From contig NZ_LGUR01000228.1 in the NCBI RefSeq assembly GCF_001270495.1, positions 1-60,614 on the forward strand: a stretch of 60,614 bases of DNA. The letters are read 5' to 3'. The DNA comes from Streptomyces viridochromogenes (GTDB taxonomy: Bacteria > Actinomycetota > Actinomycetes > Streptomycetales > Streptomycetaceae). The notes below the pieces were generated by a model. That model did not search any database, was not told the DNA's origin, and saw only the letters and a program-made list of their open reading frames with translations. The position numbers and the translations under genes were made by a program. Position 1 is the first letter of the stretch. Each line of letters opens with the position of its first letter. Below are positions 34,760 through 43,320 of the stretch, in pieces.

Positions 34760-35866
34760 GTGGCAGTCGTCGATGTATCCGAAGAGCTCAAGTCCCTCTC
34801 CTCGACCATGGAGTCGATCGAGGCCGTTCTGGACCTCGACAAGCTGAGGGCAGACATCGCCGTGCTCGAGGAGCAGGCGGCCGCGCCGTCCCTGTGGGAC
34901 AACCCGGACGAGGCGCAGAAGATCACCAGCAAGCTCTCCCACCTCCAGGCGGAGGTGCGGAAGGCCGAGGCCCTCCGCGGTCGTATCGACGACCTCGGCG
35001 TTCTCTTCGAGATGGCCGAGGAGGAGGACGACCCGGACACCCGCGCCGAGGCCGAGTCCGAGCTCGCCGCCGTCCGCAAGGCGCTGGACGAGATGGAGGT
35101 GCGGACGCTCCTCAGCGGCGAGTACGACGCCCGTGAGGCACTCGTCAACATCCGCGCCGAGGCCGGTGGCGTCGACGCCGCCGACTTCGCCGAGAAGCTC
35201 CAGCGCATGTACCTGCGCTGGGCCGAGCAGCGCGGCTTCAAGACCGAGATCTACGAGACGTCGTACGCCGAAGAGGCCGGCATCAAGTCGACCACCTTCG
35301 CCGTGCAGTCGCCGTACGCCTACGGGACCCTCTCCGTGGAGCAGGGCACCCACCGGCTCGTCCGTATCTCGCCCTTCGACAACCAGGGGCGCCGGCAGAC
35401 CTCCTTCGCGGGCGTCGAGATCCTCCCCGTGGTCGAGCAGACCGACCACATCGAGATCGACGAGTCCGAGCTGCGGGTGGACGTGTACCGGTCGTCCGGC
35501 CCCGGCGGGCAGGGCGTGAACACCACCGACTCCGCGGTGCGCCTCACCCACCTCCCCACCGGCATCGTCGTCTCCTGCCAGAACGAGCGGTCGCAGATCC
35601 AGAACAAGGCCACCGCGATGAACGTCCTCCAGGCCAAGCTGCTCGAGCGGCGCCGGCAGGAGGAGCAGGAGAAGATGAACGCCCTGAAGGGCGACGGCGG
35701 CAACTCCTGGGGCAACCAGATGCGGTCGTACGTGCTGCACCCGTACCAGATGGTCAAGGACCTGCGGACCGACTTCGAGGTCGGTAACCCCGAGGCCGTG
35801 TTCAACGGTGAGATCGACGGGTTCCTCGAAGCCGGAATTCGCTGGCGCAAGCAGCAAGAGAAGTAA
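34760..35866 (+). CDS. prfB: Peptide chain release factor 2
   Basis: The 368-residue factor ends translation at UGA and UAA. It shows the class-2 tripeptide SPF (204-206) that reads the stop codon, GGQ (249-251) in [10 protein letters not shown] that triggers hydrolysis, and the helical N-terminal domain. GTG at 34760 follows CTGGAGGC closely. The coding sequence is continuous, so the programmed frameshift seen in many bacterial prfB genes is absent here. A strong terminator follows. Confidence 0.96.
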   Translation: MAVVDVSEELKSLSSTMESIEAVLDLDKLRADIAVLEEQAAAPSLWDNPDEAQKITSKLSHLQAEVRKAEALRGRIDDLGVLFEMAEEEDDPDTRAEAESELAAVRKALDEMEVRTLLSGEYDAREALVNIRAEAGGVDAADFAEKLQRMYLRWAEQRGFKTEIYETSYAEEAGIKSTTFAVQSPYAYGTLSVEQGTHRLVRISPFDNQGRRQTSFAGVEILPVVEQTDHIEIDESELRVDVYRSSGPGGQGVNTTDSAVRLTHLPTGIVVSCQNERSQIQNKATAMNVLQAKLLERRRQEEQEKMNALKGDGGNSWGNQMRSYVLHPYQMVKDLRTDFEVGNPEAVFNGEIDGFLEAGIRWRKQQEK

Positions 35867-35876
35867 CTTTGTCGAC

Positions 35877-35913
35877 AAGGCAACTGCCGCGGTCCCGGCG
35901 GCAGTTGCCTTTT
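35877..35913 (+). terminator. Intrinsic terminator after prfB
   Basis: GGCAACTGCCGC (35879-35890) pairs perfectly with GCGGCAGTTGCC (35898-35909) around a 7-base loop, and TTTTCT follows. The stem extends by two A-T pairs. Confidence 0.93.
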
Positions 35914-36161
35914 CTGTGCCTGCATGTCTGGGTTTTACATCACACTCACAGGCTCCAACTCCTGGCATAGCCCCCGTATTTGGACATGGCGCCAGCAAAC
36001 GGCCTTGACGAGTCTTTGAAAAATGGGAATGGTAAAGCGTGGCATGCGTATCTCTGGGGCGCATGTGAACCGGGGGACTTGAGTTAAGGCACTACCCCCG
36101 TCGATCACGGCCCCCGAGCGCCGCCTCACCGAACGATTCAGCTACTGGGGGTAGCAACCAC
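35914..36161 (+). promoter_or_regulatory. Long leader/promoter region of the LAETG surface protein
   Basis: These 248 bp are markedly richer in A and T than the genes around them (for example CTTTGAAAAATGGGAATGG). TTGACG at 36004-36009 could be a -35, with a weak -10 near 36027. The segment 36030-36161 would be an untranslated leader of about 130 bases. CTACTGGGGGTAGC before the ATG forms a small hairpin over the Shine-Dalgarno. I do not recognise a known riboswitch. Confidence 0.4.
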
Positions 36162-36791
36162 ATGACGAAGAAGACGCGGATCCGCATCGCGCGCGTCGCG
36201 GCCGGCGCCGTGATCGCGGCCGGCGCCTCGCTTTCCCTTGCGGGCGCCGCATCTGCCGCGGAGGCGGACAACTGCCTGCTCGGCCTTGTGTGCCTGGGCG
36301 AGAACCCGACGGACCCGCCCGTGCCCACCGACCCGCCGACCGACATCCCGACGGACATCCCGACGGACATTCCGACCGACGAGCCCACGGTCCCGACGGA
36401 CCCGACGGTGGAGCCGACCGAGCCGCAGGAGCCCACCCAGGACCCGACCACGGACCCGACCGACCCGGGTGACGACAACGGGAACGGCAACGGGAACGGG
36501 AACGGGAACGGCAACAACGGCGGCGGTAACGACAACACCGACCCCGACGGTGGCACGTCCCCGCAGGAGGAGGGTTCCTCCTCCCTGACGGACACCGGCA
36601 CCGAGACGACCGGTACCGGTACCGGCACGGGCACCAGCACCTCCGCCCAGGGTGGCGGTGACCAGCTCGCCGAGACCGGTGCCGCTCAGACCACCTTCCT
36701 GCTGGTCGGCGCCGCCACGATGATCGCCGGCGGTATCGGCTTCCGCGTCCTGCCGCGCCTCGTGAGCGGCCGTGGCGGTGCGGCTGCCTGA
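36162..36791 (+). CDS. LAETG-anchored cell-surface protein with Asp-Pro-Thr repeats
   Basis: The 209-residue protein has a Sec signal peptide (1-32, AGAASAAEA) and a short Cys-containing head (NCLLGLVCLG). A long stalk of TDPPTDIPTDIPT-type repeats and a (GN)n run lead to a Ser/Thr/Gly region, then LAETG (about 171-175), a hydrophobic helix and an Arg-containing tail. LAxTG is the signal for class E sortases of Streptomyces, so it should be covalently fixed to peptidoglycan. The head is too small for an enzyme; a structural or spacer role is likely. No close family is recognised. Confidence 0.85.
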   Translation: MTKKTRIRIARVAAGAVIAAGASLSLAGAASAAEADNCLLGLVCLGENPTDPPVPTDPPTDIPTDIPTDIPTDEPTVPTDPTVEPTEPQEPTQDPTTDPTDPGDDNGNGNGNGNGNGNNGGGNDNTDPDGGTSPQEEGSSSLTDTGTETTGTGTGTGTSTSAQGGGDQLAETGAAQTTFLLVGAATMIAGGIGFRVLPRLVSGRGGAAA

Positions 36792-36834
36792 CGGTAGCCG
36801 GTCGTCCACGCTGCGTGATTCACGCCGTGCGACC

Positions 36835-36868
36835 GAGGGGCCCGGAGCGCGTTCGCTCCGGGCCCCTC
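36835..36868. terminator. Bidirectional terminator
   Basis: A perfect 15-bp stem (36835-36849 with 36854-36868; arm GAGGGGCCCGGAGCG) has a CGTT loop. It lies between the convergent LAETG gene and zinc-ribbon gene and can serve both. Confidence 0.85.
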
Positions 36869-36886
36869 GTCATGTATGTCCGCCGC

Positions 36887-37078
36887 CTATGCGGTCTGGT
36901 GCGCCAGCAGGGCCACCGCCGCGATCAGCACCGCCAGCAGGGCGATCAGCGTCATCGGGTTCAGACCCGCGAACGGGTTCTCCTGCTGGAGCCGCTCTCG
37001 GTTCGCCCGGCACACGGGGCAGCGGCCCTCACTCACGGGTGCGGCACAGTTCGCGCACACCAGCCGGTCGTACGTCAT
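36887..37078 (-). CDS. Small zinc-ribbon single-pass membrane protein
   Basis: The 63-residue protein has two CxxC pairs (CANC and CPVC, residues about 8-11 and 20-23) that should hold one zinc ion, followed by a charged stretch and one membrane helix (MTLIALLAVLIAAVALLA). ATG at 37078 has a Shine-Dalgarno-like GGAGGG just upstream. It is leftward between the surface protein and ftsE. Function is unknown; the size and layout suggest an adaptor or sensor at the inner membrane. Confidence 0.8.
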   Translation of the reverse strand: MTYDRLVCANCAAPVSEGRCPVCRANRERLQQENPFAGLNPMTLIALLAVLIAAVALLAHQTA

Positions 37079-37424
37079 GCGCCACCCTCCTTGCGAGTTC
37101 CCTCCGGGGGTTCAACGGGTTGGGCCCCGAGAACGTTCCCCCCTCCACAATGCCAGGTTCCTCCGGAAAGGGCTCGGGCGCTCTCGGAGGGTGGTTCCGA
37201 TTGTCTCGCGGATGCGGGTCGTGTGGGGCTGGTCGCGCCCACGCGGCGGAGCCGCACATCGATACAGTCCCGCGCCCCTGACGGGGCGCGCCATCGCCGT
37301 CCGTCAAAGAGCGAAGCCCGTACAAAAGTGCACAAGGGGTGCGCAACCCTCCTGGTGACTGCGCCCCCGCCCCCGGTTCGCGTATGGTCCCCCTCATCTA
37401 CCCCCGGCGACCCGTGGTGCATCC
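37079..37424. repeat. Intergenic region with dispersed Streptomyces repeat
   Basis: The 346-bp gap contains a segment at about 37219-37291 of the sort repeated between Streptomyces genes (CTGGTCGCGCCCACGCGGCG ... CATCGATACAG). It ends in the hairpin CGCGCCCC-TGAC-GGGGCGCG at 37271-37290. Nearer ftsE, TATGGT at 37384-37389 is a possible -10. I see no gene. Confidence 0.55.
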
Positions 37425-38114
37425 GTGATCCGATTCGACAACGTCTCCAAGGTCTACCCCAAGCAGAACCGCCCCGCACTCAGGGATGTGTCCCTGGAAG
37501 TGGAGAAGGGCGAGTTCGTGTTCCTCGTGGGGTCCTCGGGCTCCGGAAAGTCCACCTTCCTGCGGCTGATCCTCCGCGAGGAGCGGTGCAGTCACGGGCA
37601 GGTGCACGTTCTGGGCAAGGACCTCGCGCGCCTGTCCAACTGGAAGGTGCCGCAGATGCGGCGCCAGCTGGGGACGGTGTTCCAGGACTTCCGGCTGCTG
37701 CCGAACAAGACGGTCGCGGAGAACGTGGCCTTCGCGCAGGAGGTCATCGGCAAGTCCCGCGGCGAGATCCGCAAGTCCGTTCCGCAGGTGCTCGACCTCG
37801 TCGGGCTGGGCGGGAAGGAGGACCGGATGCCCGGTGAGCTGTCCGGTGGTGAGCAGCAGCGGGTGGCGATCGCGCGCGCGTTCGTCAACCGGCCGAAGCT
37901 GCTGATCGCGGACGAGCCCACCGGCAACCTCGACCCGCAGACCTCCGTCGGCATCATGAAGCTGCTCGACCGGATCAACCGGACCGGTACGACCGTCGTG
38001 ATGGCCACACACGATCAGAACATCGTGGACCAGATGCGCAAGCGCGTCATCGAGCTGGAGAAGGGCCGCCTCGTCCGCGACCAGGCGCGCGGCGTCTACG
38101 GCTACCAGCACTGA
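37425..38114 (+). CDS. ftsE: Cell division ATPase FtsE
   Basis: This 229-residue ABC ATPase pairs with FtsX to control peptidoglycan hydrolases at the septum. It has Walker [11 protein letters not shown] (35-44), Q-loop [11 protein letters not shown], signature LSGGEQQR, Walker [13 protein letters not shown] and switch His in MATHDQN. The start is GTG at 37425. ftsX follows after 37 bp in the same operon. Confidence 0.96.
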   Translation: MIRFDNVSKVYPKQNRPALRDVSLEVEKGEFVFLVGSSGSGKSTFLRLILREERCSHGQVHVLGKDLARLSNWKVPQMRRQLGTVFQDFRLLPNKTVAENVAFAQEVIGKSRGEIRKSVPQVLDLVGLGGKEDRMPGELSGGEQQRVAIARAFVNRPKLLIADEPTGNLDPQTSVGIMKLLDRINRTGTTVVMATHDQNIVDQMRKRVIELEKGRLVRDQARGVYGYQH

Positions 38115-38151
38115 CCCCCGTAGAAGTCCGGAAAGGCCTGAAGAAGCCGCC

Positions 38152-39069
38152 ATGCGCGCCCAGTTCGTACTCTCCGAGATCGGTGTCGGTCTCCGCCGCA
38201 ATCTGACGATGACGTTCGCCGTCGTCGTCTCCGTCGCCCTGTCGCTCGCCCTGTTCGGCGGGTCGCTCCTGATGAGCGACCAGGTCAACACCATGAAGGG
38301 CTACTGGTACGACAAGGTCAACGTCTCGGTCTTCCTGTGCAACAAGGCCGACGCCGAGTCCGACCCCAACTGCGCCAAGGGCGCCGTCACCGACGACCAG
38401 AAGAAGCAGATCCTCGCCGACCTGGACAAGATGACGGTCGTCGAGAAGGTGACGTACGAGTCGCAGGACCAGGCGTACAAGCACTACAAGGAGCAGTTCG
38501 GCGACTCCCCGCTGGCCGCCTCGCTCACGCCGGACCAGCTGCAGGAGTCGTACCGGATCAAGCTGAAGGACCCCGAGAAGTACCAGGTCGTCGCGACCGC
38601 CTTCAACGGGCGGGACGGCGTGCAGTCCGTGCAGGACCAGAAGGGCATCCTGGACAACCTCTTCAAGCTGCTCAACGGCATGAACTGGGCGGCACGCGCG
38701 GTGATGGCGCTGATGCTCGTCGTCGCGCTGATGCTGATCGTCAACACGGTGCGCGTCTCGGCGTTCAGCCGTCGGCGGGAGACCGGGATCATGCGCCTGG
38801 TCGGCGCCTCGGGCTTCTACATCCAGGCGCCGTTCATCATGGAGGCCGCGGTCGCCGGGCTCATCGGCGGGACCGTCGCCTGCGCGTTCCTGGTGATCGC
38901 GCGGTACTTCCTCATCGACCACGGGCTCGCCCTGGCCGATCAGCTGACCTTGGTCAACTTCATCGGCTGGGAAGCCGTGTTGACCAAGCTGCCGCTCATC
39001 CTCGCGACCAGCCTTCTGATGCCCGCGTTGGCGGCGTTCTTCGCGCTGCGCAAGTATCTGAAGGTGTGA
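38152..39069 (+). CDS. ftsX: Cell division protein FtsX
   Basis: The 305-residue inner-membrane protein has the FtsX plan: a cytoplasmic start (MRAQFVLSEIGVGLRRN), helix 1 (about 22-45), a large outer loop (about 46-180) and three C-terminal helices with SRRRETGIMRLVGAS between them. The outer loop carries two cysteines (CNKADAESDPNC) that could form a disulfide, and is the part known to contact cell-wall hydrolases or their activators. The S41 protease gene follows 68 bp later. Confidence 0.95.
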   Translation: MRAQFVLSEIGVGLRRNLTMTFAVVVSVALSLALFGGSLLMSDQVNTMKGYWYDKVNVSVFLCNKADAESDPNCAKGAVTDDQKKQILADLDKMTVVEKVTYESQDQAYKHYKEQFGDSPLAASLTPDQLQESYRIKLKDPEKYQVVATAFNGRDGVQSVQDQKGILDNLFKLLNGMNWAARAVMALMLVVALMLIVNTVRVSAFSRRRETGIMRLVGASGFYIQAPFIMEAAVAGLIGGTVACAFLVIARYFLIDHGLALADQLTLVNFIGWEAVLTKLPLILATSLLMPALAAFFALRKYLKV

Positions 39070-39137
39070 CCAACGCCAAGGGGGCCGTACGGGCAACGGG
39101 CCGTACGGCCCCTTCGCGTTGTCCTAGACTCACCGGC

Positions 39138-40301
39138 ATGTCAGGTCGTGACCTGTTCTGTCAGCCCCGCCGCTTCGGCCGCGGGGCCGCCCTGACATTG
39201 GTGTTCGCGAGCGTGCTCGTCGCCGGTGCCGCGACCGGTTCCCTGCCCGGTGACCGGAAAACCTCGGCCGACGCCGCCGGTTCGGCCGCACCCGCGGGCC
39301 GGCACATGGACGTCGCCGAGGCCGCCGCCGAGGCCATGGCCGAGGGCAAGTCCCCCATGGAGGCCGCCCAACGCGCGGTCAGCCGCAGCGGGGACCGCTG
39401 GGGCGCCGTCTACTCCCAGGGCGAGTACAAGGAGTTCGAGGAGGCCCTCGACGGCGAGTACACCGGCGTCGGGCTGTGGGCCCGGCGCGAGCGGGACGGC
39501 CGTATCGAGGTGACGAAGGTGGGGACCGGGTCGCCCGCGGCCACCGCCGGGATCCGGGCCGGCGACCTGCTGCGCAGCGTCGACGGCAAGAAGGTCGACG
39601 GGCGTCCGGTCACCGAGGTCGTCTCCTTACTGCGGGGCGACGCGAAGGACGCGCCCGCCGGTACGCCGGTGAAGGTGGGCCTGGAGCGCGGCACGCACGC
39701 GTGGGACCTCACTCTGCGCCGCGCCCGGCTGTCCACCGACTCGGTCACCGTCTCAGAACTCGCCGGCGGCATCACCGTCATCAGGATCTCCTCCTTCACC
39801 AAGGGCTCCGGCGACGCGGTCCGCGAGGCCGTACGGCAGGCCCCGGCCGCCACCGGCGTCGTCCTCGATCTGCGCGGCAACTCCGGCGGCCTGGTCACCG
39901 AGGCCGTCACCGCGGCCTCCGCCTTCCTCGACGGCGGCCTCGTCGCCACCTACGACGTCGACGGCGACCAGCGCGCCCTGCACGCCGACCCCGGCGGTGA
40001 CACCGACAGACCCCTGGTCGCGCTCGTCGACGGCGGCACGATGAGCGCGGCCGAGCTGCTCACCGGCGCCCTTCAGGACCGCGGCCGCGCGGTCGTCGTG
40101 GGCACCCGCACGTTCGGCAAGGGCTCGGTCCAGATGCCGAGCCGCCTCCCCGACGGTTCCGTCGCCGAGCTGACCGTCGGGCACTACCGCACCCCCTCGG
40201 GCCGTACCGTCGACGGCACGGGGATCACGCCCGACCTGGACGCCGACCGGGGGGTCCTGGAGCGGGCCGAGACGGTCCTCAGCGGACTCGGCGACTCGTA
40301 G
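39138..40301 (+). CDS. S41-family C-terminal processing protease
   Basis: The 387-residue exported protease has a signal peptide or anchor ([17 protein letters not shown]). A PDZ domain follows (about 105-195; [25 protein letters not shown]). The S41 core has Ser303 in [10 protein letters not shown] and Lys328 in TFGKGSVQ, the Ser/Lys catalytic dyad, plus [11 protein letters not shown]. Members trim C-termini of cell-wall proteins, and the position just after ftsEX suggests a target in the division or hydrolase machinery. Confidence 0.93.
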   Translation: MSGRDLFCQPRRFGRGAALTLVFASVLVAGAATGSLPGDRKTSADAAGSAAPAGRHMDVAEAAAEAMAEGKSPMEAAQRAVSRSGDRWGAVYSQGEYKEFEEALDGEYTGVGLWARRERDGRIEVTKVGTGSPAATAGIRAGDLLRSVDGKKVDGRPVTEVVSLLRGDAKDAPAGTPVKVGLERGTHAWDLTLRRARLSTDSVTVSELAGGITVIRISSFTKGSGDAVREAVRQAPAATGVVLDLRGNSGGLVTEAVTAASAFLDGGLVATYDVDGDQRALHADPGGDTDRPLVALVDGGTMSAAELLTGALQDRGRAVVVGTRTFGKGSVQMPSRLPDGSVAELTVGHYRTPSGRTVDGTGITPDLDADRGVLERAETVLSGLGDS

Positions 40302-40368
40302 CGGCTCACGGCGGCTCGTAAATCGGCTTTCCGCGCACCCCCTCCCTAGTGCGAAAATGGACGGCACT

Positions 40369-40926
40369 ATGAGCAAGGGAATGTACGTACCGAAGGAGTC
40401 CCAGCCCAAGCAGGGCGGGGCGGCGGCCGCGAAGGCCAGGGACGGCGAGAAGGGCGGCAAGCGCAAGATCGTCGCCCAGAACAAGAAGGCCCGGCACGAC
40501 TACGCGATCATCGACACCTATGAGGCCGGCCTGGTCCTCATGGGCACCGAGGTCAAGTCGCTGCGTGAGGGTCGGACGTCGCTGACCGACGGCTTCGTCC
40601 AGATCGACCGGGGCGAGGCGTGGCTGCACAACGCCCACATCCCCGAGTACCACCAGGGCAGCTGGACCAACCACTCCGCGCGCCGCAAGCGCAAGCTCCT
40701 CCTGCACCGCGAGGAGATCGACAAGCTGGAGGCCAAGTCCCAGGAGACGGGTCACACGATCGTGCCCCTCGCGCTGTACTTCAAGGACGGCCGCGCGAAG
40801 GCCGAGATCGCTCTCGCGCGAGGCAAGAAGGAGTACGACAAGCGCCAGACCCTGCGGGAGAAGCAGGACCGGCGGGAGTCGGACCGGGCGATCGCGGCGG
40901 CGAAGCGGAAGCAGCGGGGCGGGTAG
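40369..40926 (+). CDS. smpB: SsrA-binding protein SmpB
   Basis: This 185-residue protein delivers tmRNA to stalled ribosomes. The OB-fold core ([28 protein letters not shown]) and C-terminal tail ([17 protein letters not shown]) are clear. The N-terminal extension ([10 protein letters not shown]..., Gly/Ala/Lys-rich) is longer than in many relatives. ATGs at 40357, 40369 and 40381 are all possible; 40369 is chosen because GGACGG precedes it. ssrA follows 113 bp downstream. Confidence 0.95.
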   Translation: MSKGMYVPKESQPKQGGAAAAKARDGEKGGKRKIVAQNKKARHDYAIIDTYEAGLVLMGTEVKSLREGRTSLTDGFVQIDRGEAWLHNAHIPEYHQGSWTNHSARRKRKLLLHREEIDKLEAKSQETGHTIVPLALYFKDGRAKAEIALARGKKEYDKRQTLREKQDRRESDRAIAAAKRKQRGG

Positions 40927-40974
40927 CCGGCGGGCCGGCCGGGAATACGGTGGCATCGTCGTGCGTTGGTCACG

Positions 40975-40980
40975 TACGAT
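40975..40980 (+). promoter_or_regulatory. Possible -10 element of ssrA
   Basis: TACGAT stands about 60 bp before the mature tmRNA 5' end, and the upstream TGGCAT at 40951 is a weak -35 at 18-bp spacing. The precursor would be trimmed at 41040. Confidence 0.3.
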
Positions 40981-41039
40981 GGCACCGCACCTCACAGCGG
41001 GTGCGCATCCCTCCTCGGAGGGGATTGAAAAAACAACAT

Positions 41040-41423
41040 GGGGATGATCGGTTTCGACAGCGGCTGTTGAAACAGGGGAAGCGTGTCGAGGAAGCGGCAA
41101 TGATCTCGTTAACCATATGTCGCAACCAATAATCGCCAATTCCAAGAGCGATTCCCGCGCCTTCGCCCTCGCTGCCTAATAAGCAGTGAGTGAAGGCCCT
41201 TACGGGTGTCAGACCGGGGATGTTCCCGACCCGGACCCTGGCATAATCTAGGGAACTAAACCATCCGGCCCGGTCACGGGGTCGGATGGGAAATCAAACA
41301 GTGACTGGGCCCGTCGGCGACTTGTTCGCGTGATCGCCGGGGCCGAGAAAATCACAGCGAACTGCACACGGAGAAGCCCTGATTCTGCACCGTTGGACGC
41401 GGGTTCGATTCCCGCCATCTCCA
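41040..41423 (+). ncRNA. ssrA: Transfer-messenger RNA (tmRNA)
   Basis: The RNA rescues stalled ribosomes. The acceptor stem GGGGATG (41040-41046) pairs with CATCTCC (41416-41422), with A41423 as discriminator, and the T-arm GGGTTCGATTCCCGCC precedes it. The tag reading frame 41135-41176 encodes ANSKSDSRAFALAA, followed by TAA TAA. The conserved start GATCGGTTTCGACAGCGG is present. CCA is not encoded (the genome reads CGA), so it must be added by the CCA enzyme. Length is 384 nt. Confidence 0.97.
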
Positions 41424-41460
41424 CGATCGGGAGGTTTCCGAACCTCCTCTCACCCATGTG

Positions 41461-41500
41461 GGCAAAGGCCCCGCCACCTCCGGGCAGCGGGGCCTTTGCC
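41461..41500 (+). terminator. Terminator after ssrA
   Basis: GGCAAAGGCCCCGC (41461-41474) pairs with GCGGGGCCTTTGCC (41487-41500), a perfect 14-bp stem 37 bp after the tmRNA. Confidence 0.88.
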
Positions 41501-41586
41501 ATGCCGGAATGATCTGTGACCGCGCTGTGACCGGAGCTGTGGCTTCCATCACAGCCTGGAGTGCCGCCCCCTGATGAGGTGGGCGG

Positions 41587-42666
41587 ATGTCTACCGCCTC
41601 GCGTACCGTTCCCGCCGCATTAGCCGGTGTTCTGCTGCTCGCCGCGTGTGGTTCCCAGAGCGCCTCGCAGGGCGATGACGCGACGTGGGCTCGCGACGCC
41701 GGGGCTCCGGTCAGTGCCGCCCCGCTGTGCCCGTCGGACTACTCCCAGTACGGCGGCACGCCGCCGCCTGCCGGGGCCCAGGCGTCCGTCACCCCCTCCG
41801 GTTCGCCGACGCCGCTGCCCCTGCCCTCTCCCGACGGTCCGGGCGAGAACGGCGTGAAGGTCACCGGCCTGTACGCCTGGGGCTCGGAGTCCGGCTGCGC
41901 GGCCGACTACTCCGCCGAGTTCGAGGTCACCAACAGCGGGAGGAAGGCGGCCACTTACACGGTGACCTTCGGGTTCCGCGCGGCGTCCGGCGCTGCGGTC
42001 GACAACGTCGAGCAGACCGTCGAGGCGGTCGGGCCGGGACGGACCGTCAAGGGGGCCGTCGCCGTGGCGGAGACGGCCGGGCACGCGCCCGAGGTGTCGG
42101 GCGTCGAGGTGATCAAGGTGCGCAGCGTTCCCGCCGACCAGGCGCCGTCCGCCTCGGGGCCGTGTCCCGCGTCCGGGGTGCGCGTCTACGCGGACGAGGG
42201 GGACGCCGCGATGGGGCTGCGCGTCGTCGGACTGCATCTCGTCAACTGCGGCACCGAGAGCTATGAGCTCAACGGCTACCCGGAGCTCGAACTCCTCGAC
42301 GAGGACCACGACTCCGTGGACGGTGTGCGGATCCTGAAGGGGACCGATCGGATCAGCACCGCCACCGGAGGGGGCGGCAGCCCGCAACCCCTTGTTCTGC
42401 GCCCGGGTGAGGCCGCTCAGTCGACGCTGGCGTGGCGGAACACCACCGAGGCCGGGGCCGGCGCTCCGGTGAACGCGCCGTACGTCCGTGTGCGGGCCAA
42501 GCCCGGTGCGGCCCCCGTCATGGTGGAGCCGGAACTGGACCTCGGCACGACAGGGCAGCTCGGCGTCGGACCGTGGAAGAAGGACGAGACGCACCGGGGC
42601 GCCGACACCGGGCGGCCGATGCCGCTGCCTCCGTCCACCGTCCCTCCGACGTTCCCGTCCCCGTGA
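41587..42666 (+). CDS. Lipoprotein with DUF4232 domain
   Basis: The 359-residue exported protein has a signal peptide ending in the lipobox LLAACGS (Cys about residue 21). A Pro/Ser-rich spacer leads to a first beta-rich region (about 100-190; TNSGRKAATYTVTFGF) and a DUF4232 domain (about 195-335; GLRVVGLHLVNCGTESYELNGYP, LRPGEAAQSTLAWRN). It should sit on the outer membrane face via lipid. Function is not established for the family. The membrane protein after it starts 13 bp downstream and may be co-expressed. Confidence 0.85.
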   Translation: MSTASRTVPAALAGVLLLAACGSQSASQGDDATWARDAGAPVSAAPLCPSDYSQYGGTPPPAGAQASVTPSGSPTPLPLPSPDGPGENGVKVTGLYAWGSESGCAADYSAEFEVTNSGRKAATYTVTFGFRAASGAAVDNVEQTVEAVGPGRTVKGAVAVAETAGHAPEVSGVEVIKVRSVPADQAPSASGPCPASGVRVYADEGDAAMGLRVVGLHLVNCGTESYELNGYPELELLDEDHDSVDGVRILKGTDRISTATGGGGSPQPLVLRPGEAAQSTLAWRNTTEAGAGAPVNAPYVRVRAKPGAAPVMVEPELDLGTTGQLGVGPWKKDETHRGADTGRPMPLPPSTVPPTFPSP

Positions 42667-42679
42667 ACCGCCGCCCCCG

Positions 42680-43243
42680 ATGATCGGTCTCCTCGTCCTC
42701 CTCGCGTGCGCGGTCGCGCTGTACCTGCTCGCGCACCCGCGGATCGCGCCCGGCGTCAAGGTCCTCGTCCTGACCGCGCCCCCGGTGGCCGGGGTGGTCT
42801 GGCTGCTGGACGCGGTGGCGGGAGAGACGTCCGCCGCCGTTGCCGTCGCCGCCGCGTTCGGCGTCGTACTGATCGCGCTGAGCGGGCTCCTCGGCCATCC
42901 CCGCCTGCCGCTCTGGACGAAGATGTCGGTGTTCGTCACGGTTCCGGTGGCGGCGGTGGCCTGGCTGCTCGTCGTCACGGCGGACGACACGATCAAGGAC
43001 CCCGGCGAGGACCCGTGCTCCCTGTACTACGGCGGCGTCGGCGTCTCCAAGGCGTTTCCCCCGCAGGCGTACTGCCTCCACGAGGGCGGCAGCACCGACA
43101 ACCTCGCGTCGGGCGCCCAGTTCGTGTTCTGGGTGTGCTTCGTGAGCAGCCTGCTGCTGCTCGGGGCCGGCCTGTGGGAGGTCGTGCGGGACCCGAGGAC
43201 GTTCGTGCGGCAGTTCCGTAGGGGTACTTCGCTCTCCGAGTGA
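42680..43243 (+). CDS. Small multi-pass membrane protein, unknown
   Basis: The 187-residue protein has about five hydrophobic segments (residues 1-16, 23-42, 48-66, 77-95 and 138-162). An outer loop carries two cysteines (DPCSLYYGG and QAYCLHEGG) that may pair. A short charged tail follows. No family is recognised. It is 13 bp after the DUF4232 lipoprotein and probably belongs to the same transcript. The frame is open upstream, but ATG at 42680 begins directly with the first helix. Confidence 0.7.
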   Translation: MIGLLVLLACAVALYLLAHPRIAPGVKVLVLTAPPVAGVVWLLDAVAGETSAAVAVAAAFGVVLIALSGLLGHPRLPLWTKMSVFVTVPVAAVAWLLVVTADDTIKDPGEDPCSLYYGGVGVSKAFPPQAYCLHEGGSTDNLASGAQFVFWVCFVSSLLLLGAGLWEVVRDPRTFVRQFRRGTSLSE

Positions 43244-43320
43244 ACCACCATGACGGAGGCGTCCGTTGTGGGGTCCCACTCCATATCGGCGGGTCGTTCA
43301 GGCTTCTACGGTCCCTCCGC

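Noticed and set aside
34760..35866. Programmed frameshift in prfB
   Set aside because: The coding sequence is continuous from GTG to the stop with no in-frame UGA near codon 26, so no frameshift is needed.
35914..36161. A riboswitch before the LAETG gene
   Set aside because: I looked for known patterns such as the c-di-AMP or cobalamin types and could not match the conserved bases; it is left as an unexplained leader.
41385..41423. A tRNA-like T-arm and acceptor
   Set aside because: It is the 3' part of the tmRNA, not a separate tRNA; no anticodon arm is present next to it.
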